A stretch of 64,000 nt of DNA from Actinoplanes campanulatus (GCF_014647795.1 NZ_BMPW01000008.1:1-64000), one strand, 5' to 3'; positions 17,466 through 26,858 are shown, numbered from the stretch's first letter. Notes: a model not told the origin generated them from the letters alone. Made by a program: numbers and translations.

Positions 17466-18452
17466 ATGGATCCGCATCACCTGAGACTGTTGCGCGAGCT
17501 GGGAGAGCGGGGCAGCGTGGCCGCCGTCGCCCGCGCGCTGCACATCACGCCGTCCGCGGTGTCCCAGCAGTTGAACACCCTGCAACGGTCGGCGCGGGTG
17601 CCGCTGACCGAGCGCAGCGGCCGCCGGCTGGTGCTCACCGAGGCCGGGCGTGCCCTGGCGGCGGCCGCCGTCGAGGTGATGACCGCGCTCGACCGGGCGT
17701 CCCGGGCGGTCGGCGACCACCTGGACGATCCGGCCGCTCCGGTGAGCGTGGCCGCCTTCCACAGCGCCGGGCTCACCTGGTTCGCCCCGCTCATCGCCCG
17801 GCTCGCCGCGACCGGCGGGCCACCGGTGCGCTGCTGTGACGAGGATGTGGCACACGCCGGCTTCCCGCGGCTGGTCGGCGACTACGACCTGGTGCTGGCG
17901 CACCGCCTCGCGCACAGCCCGCCCTGGCCGGTCGGCCGGCTGACCGTCGTGCCGCTGATCCACGAGCCGCTGTACGTCGCCATGTCGGTGGACCACCCGC
18001 TCGCCGGGCGGGAGCGGCTCACCGCGGCCGCCGTGAGCGCGTTCCCGTGGATCAGCGTGCACGAGGGGTTCCCGCTCGAAGGCGTGCTGACCGCGATCGC
18101 GGCGGCGGCCGGGCGGCCGCTGGACGTGGCGCACCGGATCAACGAGTTCACCGTGGCCGCGTCGGTGGTCGCGTCGGGCGCGGCGCTGGCGCTGTTGCCG
18201 GGGCGTACCACGGTGCCGGATCCGCGGCTGGCGCTGCGGCCGCTCGCGGACCTGCCGGCCGGCCGGCACATCGACGTGCTGACCAGGCCGGAAACGCTGC
18301 ACCGGGCGTCGGTGCGCACGGTTCTGAACGTCCTGCGGGAGATCGCGGGCCAGGCGACCGGCGTCAAACGCGCTGGCGCAGCAGGGGTGGGTGCAGCAGG
18401 GTGGCCGGGCCCCGGCGGAAAAGCTGGGCGGGGCGGCCGCGGTCGCGGATGA
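17466..18452 (+). CDS. LysR-family transcriptional regulator
   Basis: A 328-residue regulator with an N-terminal winged helix (MDPHHLRLLRELGERGSVAA, then ITPSAVSQQLNTLQRSA and LTEAGRALAAAA) and an effector-binding domain. It is divergent from the EamA transporter with a 72-base gap, so it probably controls that gene. The C-terminal tail rich in Gly and Ala (after about residue 300) overlaps the convergent Nudix regulator gene by 89 bases and looks like run-on sequence. Confidence 0.85.
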   Translation: MDPHHLRLLRELGERGSVAAVARALHITPSAVSQQLNTLQRSARVPLTERSGRRLVLTEAGRALAAAAVEVMTALDRASRAVGDHLDDPAAPVSVAAFHSAGLTWFAPLIARLAATGGPPVRCCDEDVAHAGFPRLVGDYDLVLAHRLAHSPPWPVGRLTVVPLIHEPLYVAMSVDHPLAGRERLTAAAVSAFPWISVHEGFPLEGVLTAIAAAAGRPLDVAHRINEFTVAASVVASGAALALLPGRTTVPDPRLALRPLADLPAGRHIDVLTRPETLHRASVRTVLNVLREIAGQATGVKRAGAAGVGAAGWPGPGGKAGRGGRGRG

Positions 18453-19047
18453 CCGTGCCGCCGGTGGGTTCGATGAAGCCCTCGGCCCCGGTCACCTTGC
18501 GGTGGAAGTTGCGCGGGTCGAGGCGGGTCCGCCAGACGGTCTCGTAGACGGCGCGCAGGTCGGCGACGGTGAACTCGGGTGGGCAGAAGGCCGTGGCCAG
18601 CGGGGTGTACTCGAGTTTGGCGCGGGCCCGCTCCAGGCCGTCGGCGAGGATGCGGTCGTGGTCGAAGGCCAGTTCGCCCGGGGTGATGTCGGCGGCGGGG
18701 CGCCACTGGGCGCCGGCGGCGTCGCTTCCGGGCACCGGGGCCGGCAGGTCAGGCAGCAGGGCCAGGTAGGCGACGGTCACCACGCGGCCGCGCGGGTCGC
18801 GGCCGGGTGTGCCGTAGGTCGCCAACTGTTCGAAGTGGCCGTGCTGCGGGTCGAGGCCGGTCTCCTCGCGCAGCTCGCGGGCGGCGGCCTCGCCGAGGTC
18901 CTCGTCGGGCAGCACGAACCCGCCGGGTAGCGCCCACCGGTCCGGGTAGGGCGGGATGCCCCGGCGGATCAGCAGCACCTGGAGTGCGGCCTGCCGGATG
19001 GTCAGCAGCACGAGGTCCACGGTGACCGACACCACGCTTAGCGTCAT
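18364..19047 (-). CDS. nrtR: NrtR-type Nudix transcriptional regulator
   Basis: A 227-residue protein with an N-terminal Nudix fold and a C-terminal winged helix, the layout of NrtR regulators of NAD metabolism. The Nudix part has WALPGGFV and ELREETGLD; the link YTPLATAFCPPEFTVADLRAVY leads into RLDPRNFHRKVTG, the DNA-binding helix region. NrtR proteins are repressors released by ADP-ribose or related ligands. A near-perfect palindrome lies just upstream of the start, and the divergent operon encodes an SPFH protein and an NAD-kinase-like protein, which supports the assignment. Confidence 0.82.
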   Translation of the reverse strand: MTLSVVSVTVDLVLLTIRQAALQVLLIRRGIPPYPDRWALPGGFVLPDEDLGEAAARELREETGLDPQHGHFEQLATYGTPGRDPRGRVVTVAYLALLPDLPAPVPGSDAAGAQWRPAADITPGELAFDHDRILADGLERARAKLEYTPLATAFCPPEFTVADLRAVYETVWRTRLDPRNFHRKVTGAEGFIEPTGGTVIRDRGRPAQLFRRGPATLLHPPLLRQRV

Positions 19048-19049
19048 GT

Positions 19050-19080
19050 TGACGATAATAGCGCCCCGGGATTATCGTCA
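19050..19080. promoter_or_regulatory. Operator palindrome TGACGATAAT-N11-ATTATCGTCA
   Basis: A perfect 10-bp inverted repeat with an 11-base GC spacer lies in the 66-base gap between the NrtR-type gene and the SPFH gene. Its position overlaps where both divergent promoters must be. It is the obvious candidate binding site for the Nudix regulator, giving autoregulation and control of the SPFH/kinase pair. Confidence 0.8.
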
Positions 19081-19113
19081 GCACGACGAAAAAGCGAGTG
19101 AAGGACGGCTGAG

Positions 19114-20172
19114 ATGGCTGACGTGACGCGACGACTGCACCTGCGGCACCTGCGCGGGGCCCCGACCATCTGGGTCAGCCACACCGTCAAGGGGCGTCTC
19201 AAGCGGGCCGGGACGGGGCTGTCGTTCTGGTACCGGCCGTTGACCGCGGTGCTGTCCGAGGTCCCGGTGGACGACCGGGAGCTGCCGCTGCTGTTCCACG
19301 CCCGGACCGGGGACTTCGCCGACGTGACCGTGCAGGCGACGGTCACCTACCGGTTCAGTGACCCGGCCGCGGCCGCGGGGCGCCTCGACTTCTCGATCGA
19401 CCCCTTCACCGGGAAGTGGCGTGGTCAGCCCCTCGACCAGGTGGCGACGCTGCTGGCCGAGCTGGCCCAGCAGCCGGCCCTCGACGTGCTGGCCCGGGTG
19501 CCCCTGGGTGAGGCGCTGACCAGCGGCATCGCCCCGGTCCGCCAGTCGGTCGCGGACGCGCTGGCCGGCGATCCCCGGCTCACCGAGACGGGTGTCTCGG
19601 TGGTCAGCGCCCGGGTCGTGGCGATCCGGCCGGAGCCGGACATCGAGCGGGCCCTGCAGACGCCGACCCGTGAGCAGGTGCAGCAGGAGGCGGACAAGGC
19701 GACGTACGCCCGCCGCGCGCACGCCGTGCAGCAGGAGAGGCAGATCGCCGAGAACGAGTTGCAGAGCAAGATCGAGCTGGCCCGCCGGCAGCAGGAGCTG
19801 GTCGAACAGCACGGCGCCAACACCCGCCGGGAGGCCGAGCTGGACGCCGAGACGCAGCTCGTCGCCGCGCAGGCGGACGCCGACCGCAAGGAGATCGCCA
19901 GCATCGCGGCCGGGGAGCGGACCCGGCGCGGCGCCGTCACCGAGGCCGAGGCCACCCGGGTGCGCGACGAGGCCCGGGCGGCCGGGGCGCGGATCGTCGG
20001 GCTGGCCGAGGCGGAGGCGGAGGCGGCGCGCCTGGCCGCGTACCAGGATCTGCCGCCCGCCGTCCTGCAGGCGCTGGCCCTCAAGGAGTTGGCCGGCAAC
20101 CTGCCCGCCGTGAACGAGCTGACGATCACCCCGGACGTGCTCACCAAGCTGGTCGGGCGGTTGGGCCGATGA
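19114..20172 (+). CDS. SPFH/band-7 domain protein
   Basis: A 352-residue protein. Residues 20-180 form an SPFH (stomatin/flotillin) domain with [20 protein letters not shown] and [11 protein letters not shown]. Residues 195-300 are a long charged helix ([20 protein letters not shown] and onward, rich in Glu, Gln, Arg and Ala), expected to be coiled coil, as in flotillins. There is no clear membrane anchor at the N-terminus. Together with the downstream NAD-kinase-like gene it forms a two-gene unit under the palindromic operator. The role in NAD metabolism is inferred from context only. Confidence 0.82.
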   Translation: MADVTRRLHLRHLRGAPTIWVSHTVKGRLKRAGTGLSFWYRPLTAVLSEVPVDDRELPLLFHARTGDFADVTVQATVTYRFSDPAAAAGRLDFSIDPFTGKWRGQPLDQVATLLAELAQQPALDVLARVPLGEALTSGIAPVRQSVADALAGDPRLTETGVSVVSARVVAIRPEPDIERALQTPTREQVQQEADKATYARRAHAVQQERQIAENELQSKIELARRQQELVEQHGANTRREAELDAETQLVAAQADADRKEIASIAAGERTRRGAVTEAEATRVRDEARAAGARIVGLAEAEAEAARLAAYQDLPPAVLQALALKELAGNLPAVNELTITPDVLTKLVGRLGR

Positions 20173-20197
20173 GCGAGCTACCACCGAAGGCGGGACG

Positions 20198-21082
20198 ATG
20201 AGCAGCCTGGCTCCGCGGGTGGTGGTCGTGTCGCGGCGCAGTGAGCTCGACGAGCTGCTGGCCCGGCACGGCACGCTGGGCGCGGCCGCGTACTTCCTGC
20301 GCCAGCGCGGCCGTGACCTGGACGAGGTCACCGCCCGGCACGAGGCGCTGCGGGCCGCGCTGGCCGAGGTGGGCGCGGCGGTGCCGGCCGACTGGCGGCG
20401 CGGTCACGTGGAGCGGGCCGATCTGCCGCGGTTCCTGTTCGCGCCGGAGGACGTGGTGGTCGCGGTCGGCCAGGACGGGCTGGTCGCGAACGTGGCGAAG
20501 TATCTGGACGGGCAGCCGGTGATCGGGGTGGACCCGGAGCCGGGCCGCAATCCGGGGGTGCTGTCGCGGCACCGGGCGGCCGGGGTGGCGGCCCGGCTGC
20601 GCGACTCCGGCCGGCACGCCGAGGAGCGGACCATGGTGGTGGCCCGGCTCGACGACGGCCAGGAGCTGTACGGCCTGAACGAGGTGTACGTCGGCCACGC
20701 CGGCCACCAGTCGGCCCGGTACGTGCTGACCACCCCGAACGGTGAGCGGGAGCGGCAGTCGTCGTCCGGGCTGATCGCCGGCACCGGCACCGGGGCGACC
20801 GGCTGGTGCGCGTCGATCGCCCGGGAGCGGGCCGCCGCGCCGCCGCTGCCGGGGCCCGGTGACGCCGAGCTGTGCTGGTTCGTCCGGGAGGCGTGGCCCT
20901 CCCCCGCCACCGGGGTGCGGCAGACCGCCGGCCGGCTCTCCGCGACCGCCGAGCTGGAGCTGACCAGCGAGTCGGAGCGCCTGGTCGTCTTCGCGGACGG
21001 GCTGGAGTCGGACGCGCTGGAGCTGTCCTGGGGCCAGCGCGTCCGGATCGGCGTGGCGGCCCGCCGGCTCCGGCTGGTCTAG
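20198..21082 (+). CDS. NAD-kinase-like protein
   Basis: A 294-residue protein related to NAD kinases. The nucleotide-binding G-G-D-G of true enzymes is replaced by G-Q-D-G ([18 protein letters not shown]). Other family blocks are present: [15 protein letters not shown], the N-E helix in [13 protein letters not shown], and [14 protein letters not shown] in place of the D-G-L-I-V-S-T-P-T-G-S-T region. The C-terminal beta-domain ends with [18 protein letters not shown]. The NrtR-type neighbour supports a link to NAD(H). Whether the altered motif keeps kinase activity is not clear; it may be a sensor or use another substrate. Confidence 0.75.
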   Translation: MSSLAPRVVVVSRRSELDELLARHGTLGAAAYFLRQRGRDLDEVTARHEALRAALAEVGAAVPADWRRGHVERADLPRFLFAPEDVVVAVGQDGLVANVAKYLDGQPVIGVDPEPGRNPGVLSRHRAAGVAARLRDSGRHAEERTMVVARLDDGQELYGLNEVYVGHAGHQSARYVLTTPNGERERQSSSGLIAGTGTGATGWCASIARERAAAPPLPGPGDAELCWFVREAWPSPATGVRQTAGRLSATAELELTSESERLVVFADGLESDALELSWGQRVRIGVAARRLRLV

Positions 21083-21141
21083 GGTCTGCCCGGTCGGTCG
21101 CGCGGGTGTGCGGCGTGGTCCCGCGTGATCAGCGGGACGGG

Positions 21142-21828
21142 CTAGGCGAGGAGGGCTTCGCGCATCTCCTTGCCCGGGTTGAAGCCGCCGACGACCCGGC
21201 TGGTGGCCGGATCGCGGACGTCGACGGTGTTGTTGCGGCGCATCTGCTCGCGGATCGGCGACGGCAGCGGCGGCGTGTCGGGCATGGCGTCGCGGATGTC
21301 GCGGGCGGCCGCGATGAGGCGGGCCGCGAGGGTGGCGGAGTCCGCGTCGGGGAGCACGCCGCCGTACTCCCATCCGGCCGTGACCAGGTCGAGCAGCTCC
21401 AGGATGTGGGTCAGGACCGGGTTCGCGTCGACGATCCGGACCAATTGCTTGGCCTGGTTTCCGGCGACGGTCACGGCCGCGGTCGTCTGGACGTACGGAT
21501 GGAAGGCACCGGCCGGCACCGTGGTCAAGGGTGACCGGAGCCGCGTGCCGGCGCTCTGCCAGGTCCAGCGGTAGTCGCGGCGCTCGACCGGGAAGCCCTG
21601 GGCGGCCATCGCCGCGAACGCGGTGTCCGCGGACTCGCGCAGCACGAGGGTCGCGGTGACGAGCCCGTCGTCACCGTCGAGCAGCGCGGCCGCCTCGGTG
21701 GCCTGATCGGCGAACCGGGCCGGCGCCTGCCCGCCGAACCGGGTCCGCAGCTCGCGGAGCAGCTCCTGCTGGCGGCCGGGGTCCGTCTGCGCCTGCCGTC
21801 CACCCGACCCGAATCGGAACCACCGCAT
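21142..21828 (-). CDS. Hypothetical protein
   Basis: A 228-residue soluble protein I do not recognise. It begins with a basic, Gln/Arg-rich helix, has a central beta-rich part with FPVERRDYRWTWQSAGT, and ends with a conserved-looking NTVDVRDPATSRVVGGFNPG. No signal peptide or membrane helix. It follows, in convergent orientation, the NAD-kinase-like gene, and lies 161 bases downstream of the CooC/MinD-like ATPase stop codon on the same strand. The codon use matches the surroundings, so it is probably a real gene. Confidence 0.6.
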   Translation of the reverse strand: MRWFRFGSGGRQAQTDPGRQQELLRELRTRFGGQAPARFADQATEAAALLDGDDGLVTATLVLRESADTAFAAMAAQGFPVERRDYRWTWQSAGTRLRSPLTTVPAGAFHPYVQTTAAVTVAGNQAKQLVRIVDANPVLTHILELLDLVTAGWEYGGVLPDADSATLAARLIAAARDIRDAMPDTPPLPSPIREQMRRNNTVDVRDPATSRVVGGFNPGKEMREALLA

Positions 21829-21988
21829 GTCGCCTCGTCTCAGCCGCCTCGAAGATCGCGCAACATAGTAGTCGCCGGGACGGGACCGCCTGCGAGCGGA
21901 TCGTGTCTATAATGACAACCGTTTCCAGCAGGAGTCGCTGAGACCGCGCCGGAATGCCCCGTTTGCCGGCGGGGCACTCCGGCGTTTC

Positions 21989-22933
21989 TCACACCGTGAC
22001 CGGGCCTAGCTGGCCGGTGACGTCGCCGTGCGCGGCGCGGACCCAGCCCTTGCCGGCGACGCGCAGGTGGAGTGTGCGCATGAGGTCCGCGCGCCGGCCG
22101 GCGGAGATCGGCCGGGACTCGGCGTGCCGCGCGATCCGCGCCAGCGGGGCGGCGTCGTCCAGGTCCTGCGGCAGTGGCGGGTTGCCGGCCTGGCGGGCCC
22201 GGCGCAGACCGGCCTGCATGCCGAGGACCGCGATCGGGGCGACGCCCAGTTCCCGTTCCAGGTACTCCCGGTCCAGCTCGTCGGCCACCTTGTTCCCGGC
22301 GACCACCACGGCATCGGCCACCCCGGCCGCCGCGGCCAGCTCCCGGTAGCGGCGGGCCACCGACACCGACTCCGGCGTCGGCTCGGCAACCACGACGATC
22401 ATGTCGAACTGGGCGTGCAGCGAGTTCGCGAACGCGTCCGTCCCGGCGACCATGTCGCAGACCACCCAGCCGTCGTCGGCCGGATCCAGGTGGGAGAGCA
22501 GGTTCTCCAGGATGGCGAGATGTCCGTGGTAGCAGCCGGATCCGATGTCCGCGGGCTCGTAGGTCCCGACGTGCAGGACGTGTGCCCGATGGTCGAGCGG
22601 TGTCGCGTGCCGGGCCAGGACCGGGTCCGCCGGGTCGAGGGTGACCAGCCGTGACCCGGGGCCCGGGGGTGTCGTCGCCACGAAGTGTTCCACCCCGGCG
22701 ATCCGGGTGTTGCCGCCGAGCAGATGGGTGCGCACCGACCGCACGTTGTCCGGGTGCGACAGCGCGTCCTCGGCACGTGCGGTCACACCGAGAAGGGGCG
22801 CGAGGTGCACGTTGACGTCCGCGTCGACGGCGAGCACGCGGTGCCCGGCCGCCCGCAGGTGCTGCACGAACAGCGCCGCCAGGGTGCTCTTCCCACTGCC
22901 GCCCTTGCCAGTGAAAGCGATTTTCATTTGCAT
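21989..22933 (-). CDS. CooC/MinD-like deviant-Walker ATPase
   Basis: A 314-residue P-loop ATPase of the SIMIBI class. The deviant Walker A motif is KIAFTGKGGSGKST at the N-terminus, followed by LAVDADVNVHLAPLLG (switch I Asp) and WVVCDMVAGTDAFAN (switch II). The family includes CooC, which inserts nickel into CO dehydrogenase, and related chromosome-partition-like ATPases. No metalloenzyme gene lies nearby, so the client is unknown. ATG 22933 is preferred; the frame is open further to 22996. Confidence 0.82.
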   Translation of the reverse strand: MQMKIAFTGKGGSGKSTLAALFVQHLRAAGHRVLAVDADVNVHLAPLLGVTARAEDALSHPDNVRSVRTHLLGGNTRIAGVEHFVATTPPGPGSRLVTLDPADPVLARHATPLDHRAHVLHVGTYEPADIGSGCYHGHLAILENLLSHLDPADDGWVVCDMVAGTDAFANSLHAQFDMIVVVAEPTPESVSVARRYRELAAAAGVADAVVVAGNKVADELDREYLERELGVAPIAVLGMQAGLRRARQAGNPPLPQDLDDAAPLARIARHAESRPISAGRRADLMRTLHLRVAGKGWVRAAHGDVTGQLGPVTV

Positions 22934-23121
22934 GAAGGTAAGGATGGCACGGCGTGGTGGCAAGCACCGCCACTCCGCGATTCCGGTCCGGTACACCTAC
23001 GTGAACCGCTCCGCGCCGGGACGGGCCCGCGTCACCGGGGCGCCGCGGTCGGCGTACCGGGAAAGGGTTTGATCTGTCTCCGGACGGGCGCCGAGGTTGA
23101 CCACCAGGGCCGTGGCCAACT

Positions 23122-24168
23122 GTGGGCTTGCTGACGGCCCGCGCCGGCCGGTGGCGGCGTCATGGCAGGGTATGGGCCGTGATGGGTGTTCTACTGATGG
23201 CCGCGCTGACCGGAGCGCCCGTCGCCACGGCCGGACCGGCCGAGACCGTGTGCCGGATCGAGGACGACCGGCTCGTGGAGATCTCCGGCCTGGTCAGCGA
23301 CGGCAGCGGTTACGTGGTGATCAACGACAGCTCCGACGACGACGACCGGCGCCGGATCTTCTTCCTGGACGAGGATTGTGCGGTGACCCGGACGGTGAAG
23401 TACCCGTCGGACCCGCAGGACACCGAGGATCTGACCCGCGCCGCCGACGGGACGCTGTGGGTGGGCGACACCGGCGACAACGACAAGAAGCGGGAGTCCA
23501 TCGCGCTGTGGCGGCTGGACCCGGGGTCGAAGAAGCCGGAACTGTTCCGGCTGTCCTACCCGGACGGGCCGCACGACGCGGAGGCGCTACTGGTGGGCGC
23601 GGACGGCGTACCGGTGATCGTGACGAAGGATCCGCTGACCGCCGGGGTGTACGTGCCGGACGGTGAGTTGCGCGCCGACGGGACCACGACGCTGCGCCGG
23701 GCCGGCGGCTGGGGGATCCCGATCGGCACCGGGACCAGCAACCCGTACGGCATCCGGGGCCGGGCCGTGGTGACCGGCGGCGCGGTCAGCCCGGACGGCC
23801 GGCGGGTGGCGTTGCGGACGTACGCGGACGCGTTCGAGTTCGACGTGCCGGACGGTGACGTGGTGCGGGCGATCACCGAGGGCACGGCCACGCCGGTGGC
23901 GTTGCCGGACGAGCCGCAGGGTGAGTCGATCGCGTACTCCACGGACGGGACCGCCCTGTTGACGGTCTCCGAGGGCAAGGGCGGGGTGCCGCTGACGCGT
24001 TACCCGTCAGGGCTGCCGGTCCCGCCGTCGCCATCGCCGTCGCCGTCCCCCGTCGTGGACGCCACCTCCCCGCTGGACCGGCCGTTCCCGGTCGGCGCGA
24101 TGATCGCCGGGATCGCCTTCGCCGGGGCGGCCGTCACCCTGTTCGCCATGCGGCGCCGCCACCATTAG
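23122..24168 (+). CDS. Secreted, C-terminally membrane-anchored beta-propeller-like protein
   Basis: A 348-residue surface protein. A signal peptide covers about residues 1-38. The body has propeller-like repeats such as TEDLTRAADGTLWVGDTGDN, AEALLVGADGVPVIVTKD and GAVSPDGRRVALRTY, each with the D-G-T/x turn of WD/NHL-type blades. A Pro/Ser linker (PPSPSPSPSPSP) leads to a C-terminal helix (FPVGAMIAGIAFAGAAVTLF) and a basic tail, so it is likely membrane-anchored with the propeller outside. Role unknown. Confidence 0.75.
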   Translation: MGLLTARAGRWRRHGRVWAVMGVLLMAALTGAPVATAGPAETVCRIEDDRLVEISGLVSDGSGYVVINDSSDDDDRRRIFFLDEDCAVTRTVKYPSDPQDTEDLTRAADGTLWVGDTGDNDKKRESIALWRLDPGSKKPELFRLSYPDGPHDAEALLVGADGVPVIVTKDPLTAGVYVPDGELRADGTTTLRRAGGWGIPIGTGTSNPYGIRGRAVVTGGAVSPDGRRVALRTYADAFEFDVPDGDVVRAITEGTATPVALPDEPQGESIAYSTDGTALLTVSEGKGGVPLTRYPSGLPVPPSPSPSPSPVVDATSPLDRPFPVGAMIAGIAFAGAAVTLFAMRRRHH

Positions 24169-24218
24169 TGATCCGTTTTCTCCTCTCTTCCGTACTCATT
24201 TCGGAAGGGGGGAGAATC

Positions 24219-24389
24219 TTGCTGATCAAACGGCGTGTCATCGCTCCCGAAGTCCTCCTCTGGGGTGCGGCCATGCATTTCCTGCAGCATTCCACAATGG
24301 ACATGAATGCCCTCGCCACCGAGCTGGCGATCAGCCGGGCGACGCTCTACCGGGGGTCCAGGCAAATCCGGCGAATCGGGCGTCACTGA
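24219..24389 (+). pseudogene. Truncated QsdR/TetR-like regulator N-terminus
   Basis: A remnant of about 56 codons starting at a TTG after a GGGGGGAGA ribosome-binding site. It contains the helix-turn-helix start of a TetR-type regulator: WGAAMHFLQHSTMDMNALAT and ELAISRATLYR, which is the usual QsdR-type recognition helix. The frame then breaks into unrelated residues and stops at 24387. The ligand-binding domain is absent. It lies in the gap between the propeller-like gene and phoX. Confidence 0.5.
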
Positions 24390-24463
24390 TGGACAGCGAT
24401 TGGTCGCCCACTGTTAAGAATGAGATCGATTGATGGTCAGCAATCTCCACCACCGTCTGGCGC

Positions 24464-25624
24464 ATGGATCGCCGAACCCTTCTTCGCAGCACCGTGGCCG
24501 GAGCCGGAGGCTTGGCTCTGCCCTTCACCGCGTGGTCGGCCGCGTACGCCGCACCCGCCCAGAACGCGACCGGACCCTACGGCGCGCTCCAGGCCGCCGA
24601 CGCCAACGGCATCCAGCTGCCGGCCGGCTTCACCAGCACGGTGATCGCCCGCTCCCGGCAGACGGTGCCCGGCACCTCGTACGTCTGGCACGACGCGCCC
24701 GACGGCGGCGCGGTCATCCCCAACGGCTCCGGCTGGGTCTACGTCTCCAACTCCGAGGTCAGCTCGTCGGCCGGCGGCGGGGCGTCCCGGATCCTGTTCG
24801 ACGGAGGCGGCGCGATCGTCGGCGCCTCCCGCATCCTGTCCGGCACCAACCAGAACTGCGCGGGCGGCAAGACCCCGTGGAACACCTGGCTGAGCTGCGA
24901 GGAGGTGGACCTGGGCCGGGTCTGGGAGACCTACCCGCTCGGCGGTACGGCGGTGGCGCGGCCGGCGATGGGCCGGTTCAAGCACGAGGCGGCCGCCGCC
25001 GACCCGGTCCGCCAGGTGATCTACCTGACCGAGGACGAGACGAACGGCCGGTTCTACCGGTTCGTGCCCACCACCTGGGGCGACCTGTCCTCGGGCACAC
25101 TCCAGGTATTCGTCGCGGGCTCCGGCACGTCCGGGTCGTTCACCTGGGCGAACGTGCCTGATCCGGACGGCTCGCCGACCCGTACCCGCAGTCAGGTGTC
25201 CGGGTCGAAGTCGTTCAACGGCGGCGAGGGCTGCCACTACGCGAACGACACCGTCTGGTTCACCACCAAGGGCGACAACCGGGTGTGGCAGGTCAACCTG
25301 CTGACCAGCACGTACGAGCTGGCCTACGACGACAGCCTGGTCTCCCCCGGGACGGCCCCGCTGACCGGCGTCGACAACGTGACCGGGTCGTCGTACGGGG
25401 ATCTCTACGTCGCGGAGGACGGCGGCAACATGGAGATCTGCCTGATCACGCCGGACGACAAGATCTCGGTGTTCCTGCGGGTCACCGGGCAGGGCTCGTC
25501 GGAGTTGTGCGGCCCGGCGTTCACCCCGGCCGGCAACCGGCTCTACTTCTCGTCGCAGCGCGGCACGACCGGGGCGTCGTCGGGCGGCATAACCTACTGC
25601 GTGACCGGCCCGTTCCGGACCTGA
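24464..25624 (+). CDS. PhoX-family alkaline phosphatase-like protein (DUF839)
   Basis: A 386-residue Tat-exported protein with the signal MDRRTLLRSTVAGAGGLALP. It matches PhoX/DUF839: the motif WNTWLSCEE, then KHEAAAADP, YLTEDETNGRFYRF, SFNGGEGCHY, and CLITPDDKISVFLR, ending with CGPAFTPAGNRLYFSSQRG. PhoX enzymes are calcium- and iron-dependent phosphomonoesterases. It is shorter than the roughly 600-700 residue marine PhoX, so phosphatase activity is inferred from the family. The stop overlaps the convergent SDR gene by 31 bases. Confidence 0.8.
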   Translation: MDRRTLLRSTVAGAGGLALPFTAWSAAYAAPAQNATGPYGALQAADANGIQLPAGFTSTVIARSRQTVPGTSYVWHDAPDGGAVIPNGSGWVYVSNSEVSSSAGGGASRILFDGGGAIVGASRILSGTNQNCAGGKTPWNTWLSCEEVDLGRVWETYPLGGTAVARPAMGRFKHEAAAADPVRQVIYLTEDETNGRFYRFVPTTWGDLSSGTLQVFVAGSGTSGSFTWANVPDPDGSPTRTRSQVSGSKSFNGGEGCHYANDTVWFTTKGDNRVWQVNLLTSTYELAYDDSLVSPGTAPLTGVDNVTGSSYGDLYVAEDGGNMEICLITPDDKISVFLRVTGQGSSELCGPAFTPAGNRLYFSSQRGTTGASSGGITYCVTGPFRT

Positions 25625-26379
25625 GGCGACTGCGGGACCGGACCGTTCCGGACCTGAGGACGGGTCGCGTCGGCGATCGCCTTGTGTGACACGTGCGCGG
25701 TGAGGCCGCCGTCGACCACGATCTCCGCCCCGTTGACGTACGCCGACTCGTCCGAGACCAGGTAGACGATCAACGGGGCGACGTCGGCCGGGACACCGCC
25801 CCGGCCGAGCGGGATCTCCGGCAGCGCCGCGTCGAAGAACGCCCGCGGCGCCGACTCCATCAGCGGCGTGTCGATCAGGCCGGGCATCACCGCGTTCACC
25901 CGGATGCCGCGGATCCCCAGCTCCAGTGACGCGCTGCGGGTCAGGCCCCGCAGCGCCCACTTGCTGGCCGTGTAGGGCGCCGCGGCGTGCCCGGACACCG
26001 CCGCCACCGAGCAGATGTTGACGATCGACGAGCCGGCCGGCATAAGCGGGACCAGCGTCTTCATGGCCAGCATCGGGCCGGTCACGTTGATCGCCATGGT
26101 CCGTTCCCAGGCGGCCACGTCGATGTCCGGGAGCCGGTCACGGCCGGTCACCCCGGCGTTGTTGACCAGAGCGTCGAGCCGCCCGTGCCGGTCGAGGACC
26201 TCGGCGGCCAGCTCCTCCCACTGCTCCAGGCGGGTGACATCGAGATGGCGTACGCCCGGGGCGTCGAGCACGTCGGCCGCGATCACCGTGGCGCCCTCGG
26301 CCCGCAGCGCCGCCGCCTCGGCCGCACCCTGCCCGCGGGCCGCGCCGGTGACCACCACGACCTTGCCCTGGCACCGCAT
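25594..26379 (-). CDS. Short-chain dehydrogenase/reductase
   Basis: A 261-residue classical SDR. Motifs: TGAARGQGAA (cofactor binding), DVLDAPG acid position for NAD preference, VNNAGVTG, SSIVNICSVAAVS with the catalytic Ser, YTASK with Tyr and Lys, and the C-terminal YVNGAEIVVDGG. The tail VRNGPVPQSPQVRNGPVTQ contains a duplicated VRNGPV-x-Q unit that overlaps the phoX 3' end. The substrate is unknown. The next gene upstream is a VOC protein with a 2-base gap, so the two form an operon. Confidence 0.88.
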   Translation of the reverse strand: MRCQGKVVVVTGAARGQGAAEAAALRAEGATVIAADVLDAPGVRHLDVTRLEQWEELAAEVLDRHGRLDALVNNAGVTGRDRLPDIDVAAWERTMAINVTGPMLAMKTLVPLMPAGSSIVNICSVAAVSGHAAAPYTASKWALRGLTRSASLELGIRGIRVNAVMPGLIDTPLMESAPRAFFDAALPEIPLGRGGVPADVAPLIVYLVSDESAYVNGAEIVVDGGLTAHVSHKAIADATRPQVRNGPVPQSPQVRNGPVTQ

Positions 26380-26381
26380 GG

Positions 26382-26792
26382 TCAACCTCCCATGGCGGAG
26401 ACCAGCTCGAGCAGATTGCCTTCCGGATCGGCGACATACGCCATGGTCACGCCTGGTTCGGGCGACGGGCCGGGTGCCATCACCGGCTTCGCGCCAAGAT
26501 CCAGCAGGTGCCGATAGGCCAGACCCACATCCGGTACGCCGAAAGCACAGTGCCCGAAGCCGTGCCGCAGCACCTCGGCGGCCGGGTGTTCGGCCGGTTC
26601 GGCGTGCGCGCCGCCGGGACGGTGCAGCAGTTCGAGGCGGTAGCCGTGCTCGTCGTGGATCAGCATCACGATGTCCAGGTCCACCGGGTCGACCCGCAGC
26701 CGCAGCTCGACCCGCAGCCCGAAGGCGGCGGTGTACCAGGCCTCGGCGGCGGCCAGGTCGGCCACGCTCAGTCCGACGTGATCGAGTTTCAT
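26382..26792 (-). CDS. Glyoxalase/bleomycin-resistance (VOC) family protein
   Basis: A 136-residue vicinal-oxygen-chelate protein. It has the two beta-alpha-beta-beta-beta modules with the metal-ligand positions in LDHVGLSVADL (His), YRLELLHRP (Glu), FGHCAFGVPDV (His) and NLLELVSAM (Glu). The ATG at 26792 (MKLDHVGL) is preferred; the open frame continues to a TTG at 26804. It is the first gene of the pair with the SDR, which suggests a small catabolic or detoxifying step. Substrate unknown. Confidence 0.85.
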   Translation of the reverse strand: MKLDHVGLSVADLAAAEAWYTAAFGLRVELRLRVDPVDLDIVMLIHDEHGYRLELLHRPGGAHAEPAEHPAAEVLRHGFGHCAFGVPDVGLAYRHLLDLGAKPVMAPGPSPEPGVTMAYVADPEGNLLELVSAMGG

Positions 26793-26858
26793 GACCCGAG
26801 CCAATCAAAGGTGGCGCGGATCCCGGAAATCATTCGTCGAGATGCCTGGTATGGCCTT

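Noticed and set aside
17394-18302. Upstream extension of the EamA frame on the minus strand
   Set aside because: It lies antisense to the LysR gene and has no transporter-like residues before about codon 303.
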